Below are positions 63,999 to 64,000 of a DNA stretch of 64,000 nt, one piece after another. How positions within the stretch are numbered: the first letter of the stretch is position 1; each line of letters opens with the position of its first letter. Where the stretch lies: NCBI GenBank assembly GCA_902729315.2, contig LR746272.1, forward strand, positions 8,210,827 through 8,274,826. Reading direction: 5' to 3'. The notes beneath the pieces were generated by a model that worked only from the letters and a program-made list of their open reading frames with translations, was not told the DNA's origin and searched no databases. This DNA comes from Spirodela intermedia. Taxonomy: Eukaryota > Streptophyta > Magnoliopsida > Alismatales > Araceae. Position numbers and translations under genes: made by a program.

Positions 63999-64000
63999 GC

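Overview
The window is nuclear DNA of a flowering plant. Its genes have many introns with GT/AG borders and AT-rich introns, the proteins are of plant type, and (GA)n/(CT)n microsatellites are frequent. GC-rich first exons in several genes suggest a monocot, but no marker in the window fixes the species. Exon borders below were worked out by hand from reading frame, splice sites and recalled family conservation, without any alignment program.

Layout. (1) 1-6,646, + strand: the 3' part of an ATM-type checkpoint kinase gene (PI3K-like catalytic domain and FATC end; 5' part outside the window). (2) 8,501-8,821, +: a small single-exon membrane protein. (3) 9,010-11,875, -: a four-exon universal stress protein. 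(4) 12,356-14,609, -: cytosolic ribosomal protein L11 (uL5), with a TATA box and a telo-box. (5) 14,830-16,370: a gene-free AT-rich stretch with a possible retroelement remnant. (6) 16,892-28,304, -: an STE20-type protein kinase (copy A), with a long leader region reaching about 32 kb. (7) 33,210-34,210: a broken piece of the FMN-binding gene that is intact at 51 kb. (8) 34,468-42,498, -: a second, 3'-truncated and disabled copy of the STE20 kinase (copy B). (9) 46,140-49,774: a decayed LTR retrotransposon. (10) 51,111-55,457, +: a nine-exon PNPOx-like FMN-binding/DUF2470 protein. (11) 56,076-61,716, +: an eleven-exon P4-type flippase (ALA family). (12) 63,102-63,998, +: a DUF1645-type protein.

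The main story is structural. Most of the kinase gene, its promoter, the spacer and part of the FMN-binding gene were duplicated in tandem. The junction lies near 34.21 kb, where an intron of the FMN-binding gene runs straight into an intron of the kinase gene. Copy A of the kinase keeps its catalytic motifs. Copy B has lost its last exons, carries a stop codon across a splice junction, and has changed HRD and APE motifs. Two long tracts of near identity inside otherwise diverged copies look like gene conversion. The LTR element sits in the spacer of copy B and is missing from the matching place in copy A, so it arrived after the duplication. A TGACGTCA plus CACGTG promoter module is kept in both copies.

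I found no RNA genes, CRISPR arrays or evidence of a new multi-gene system. The other genes are ordinary, unrelated plant housekeeping or signalling genes.
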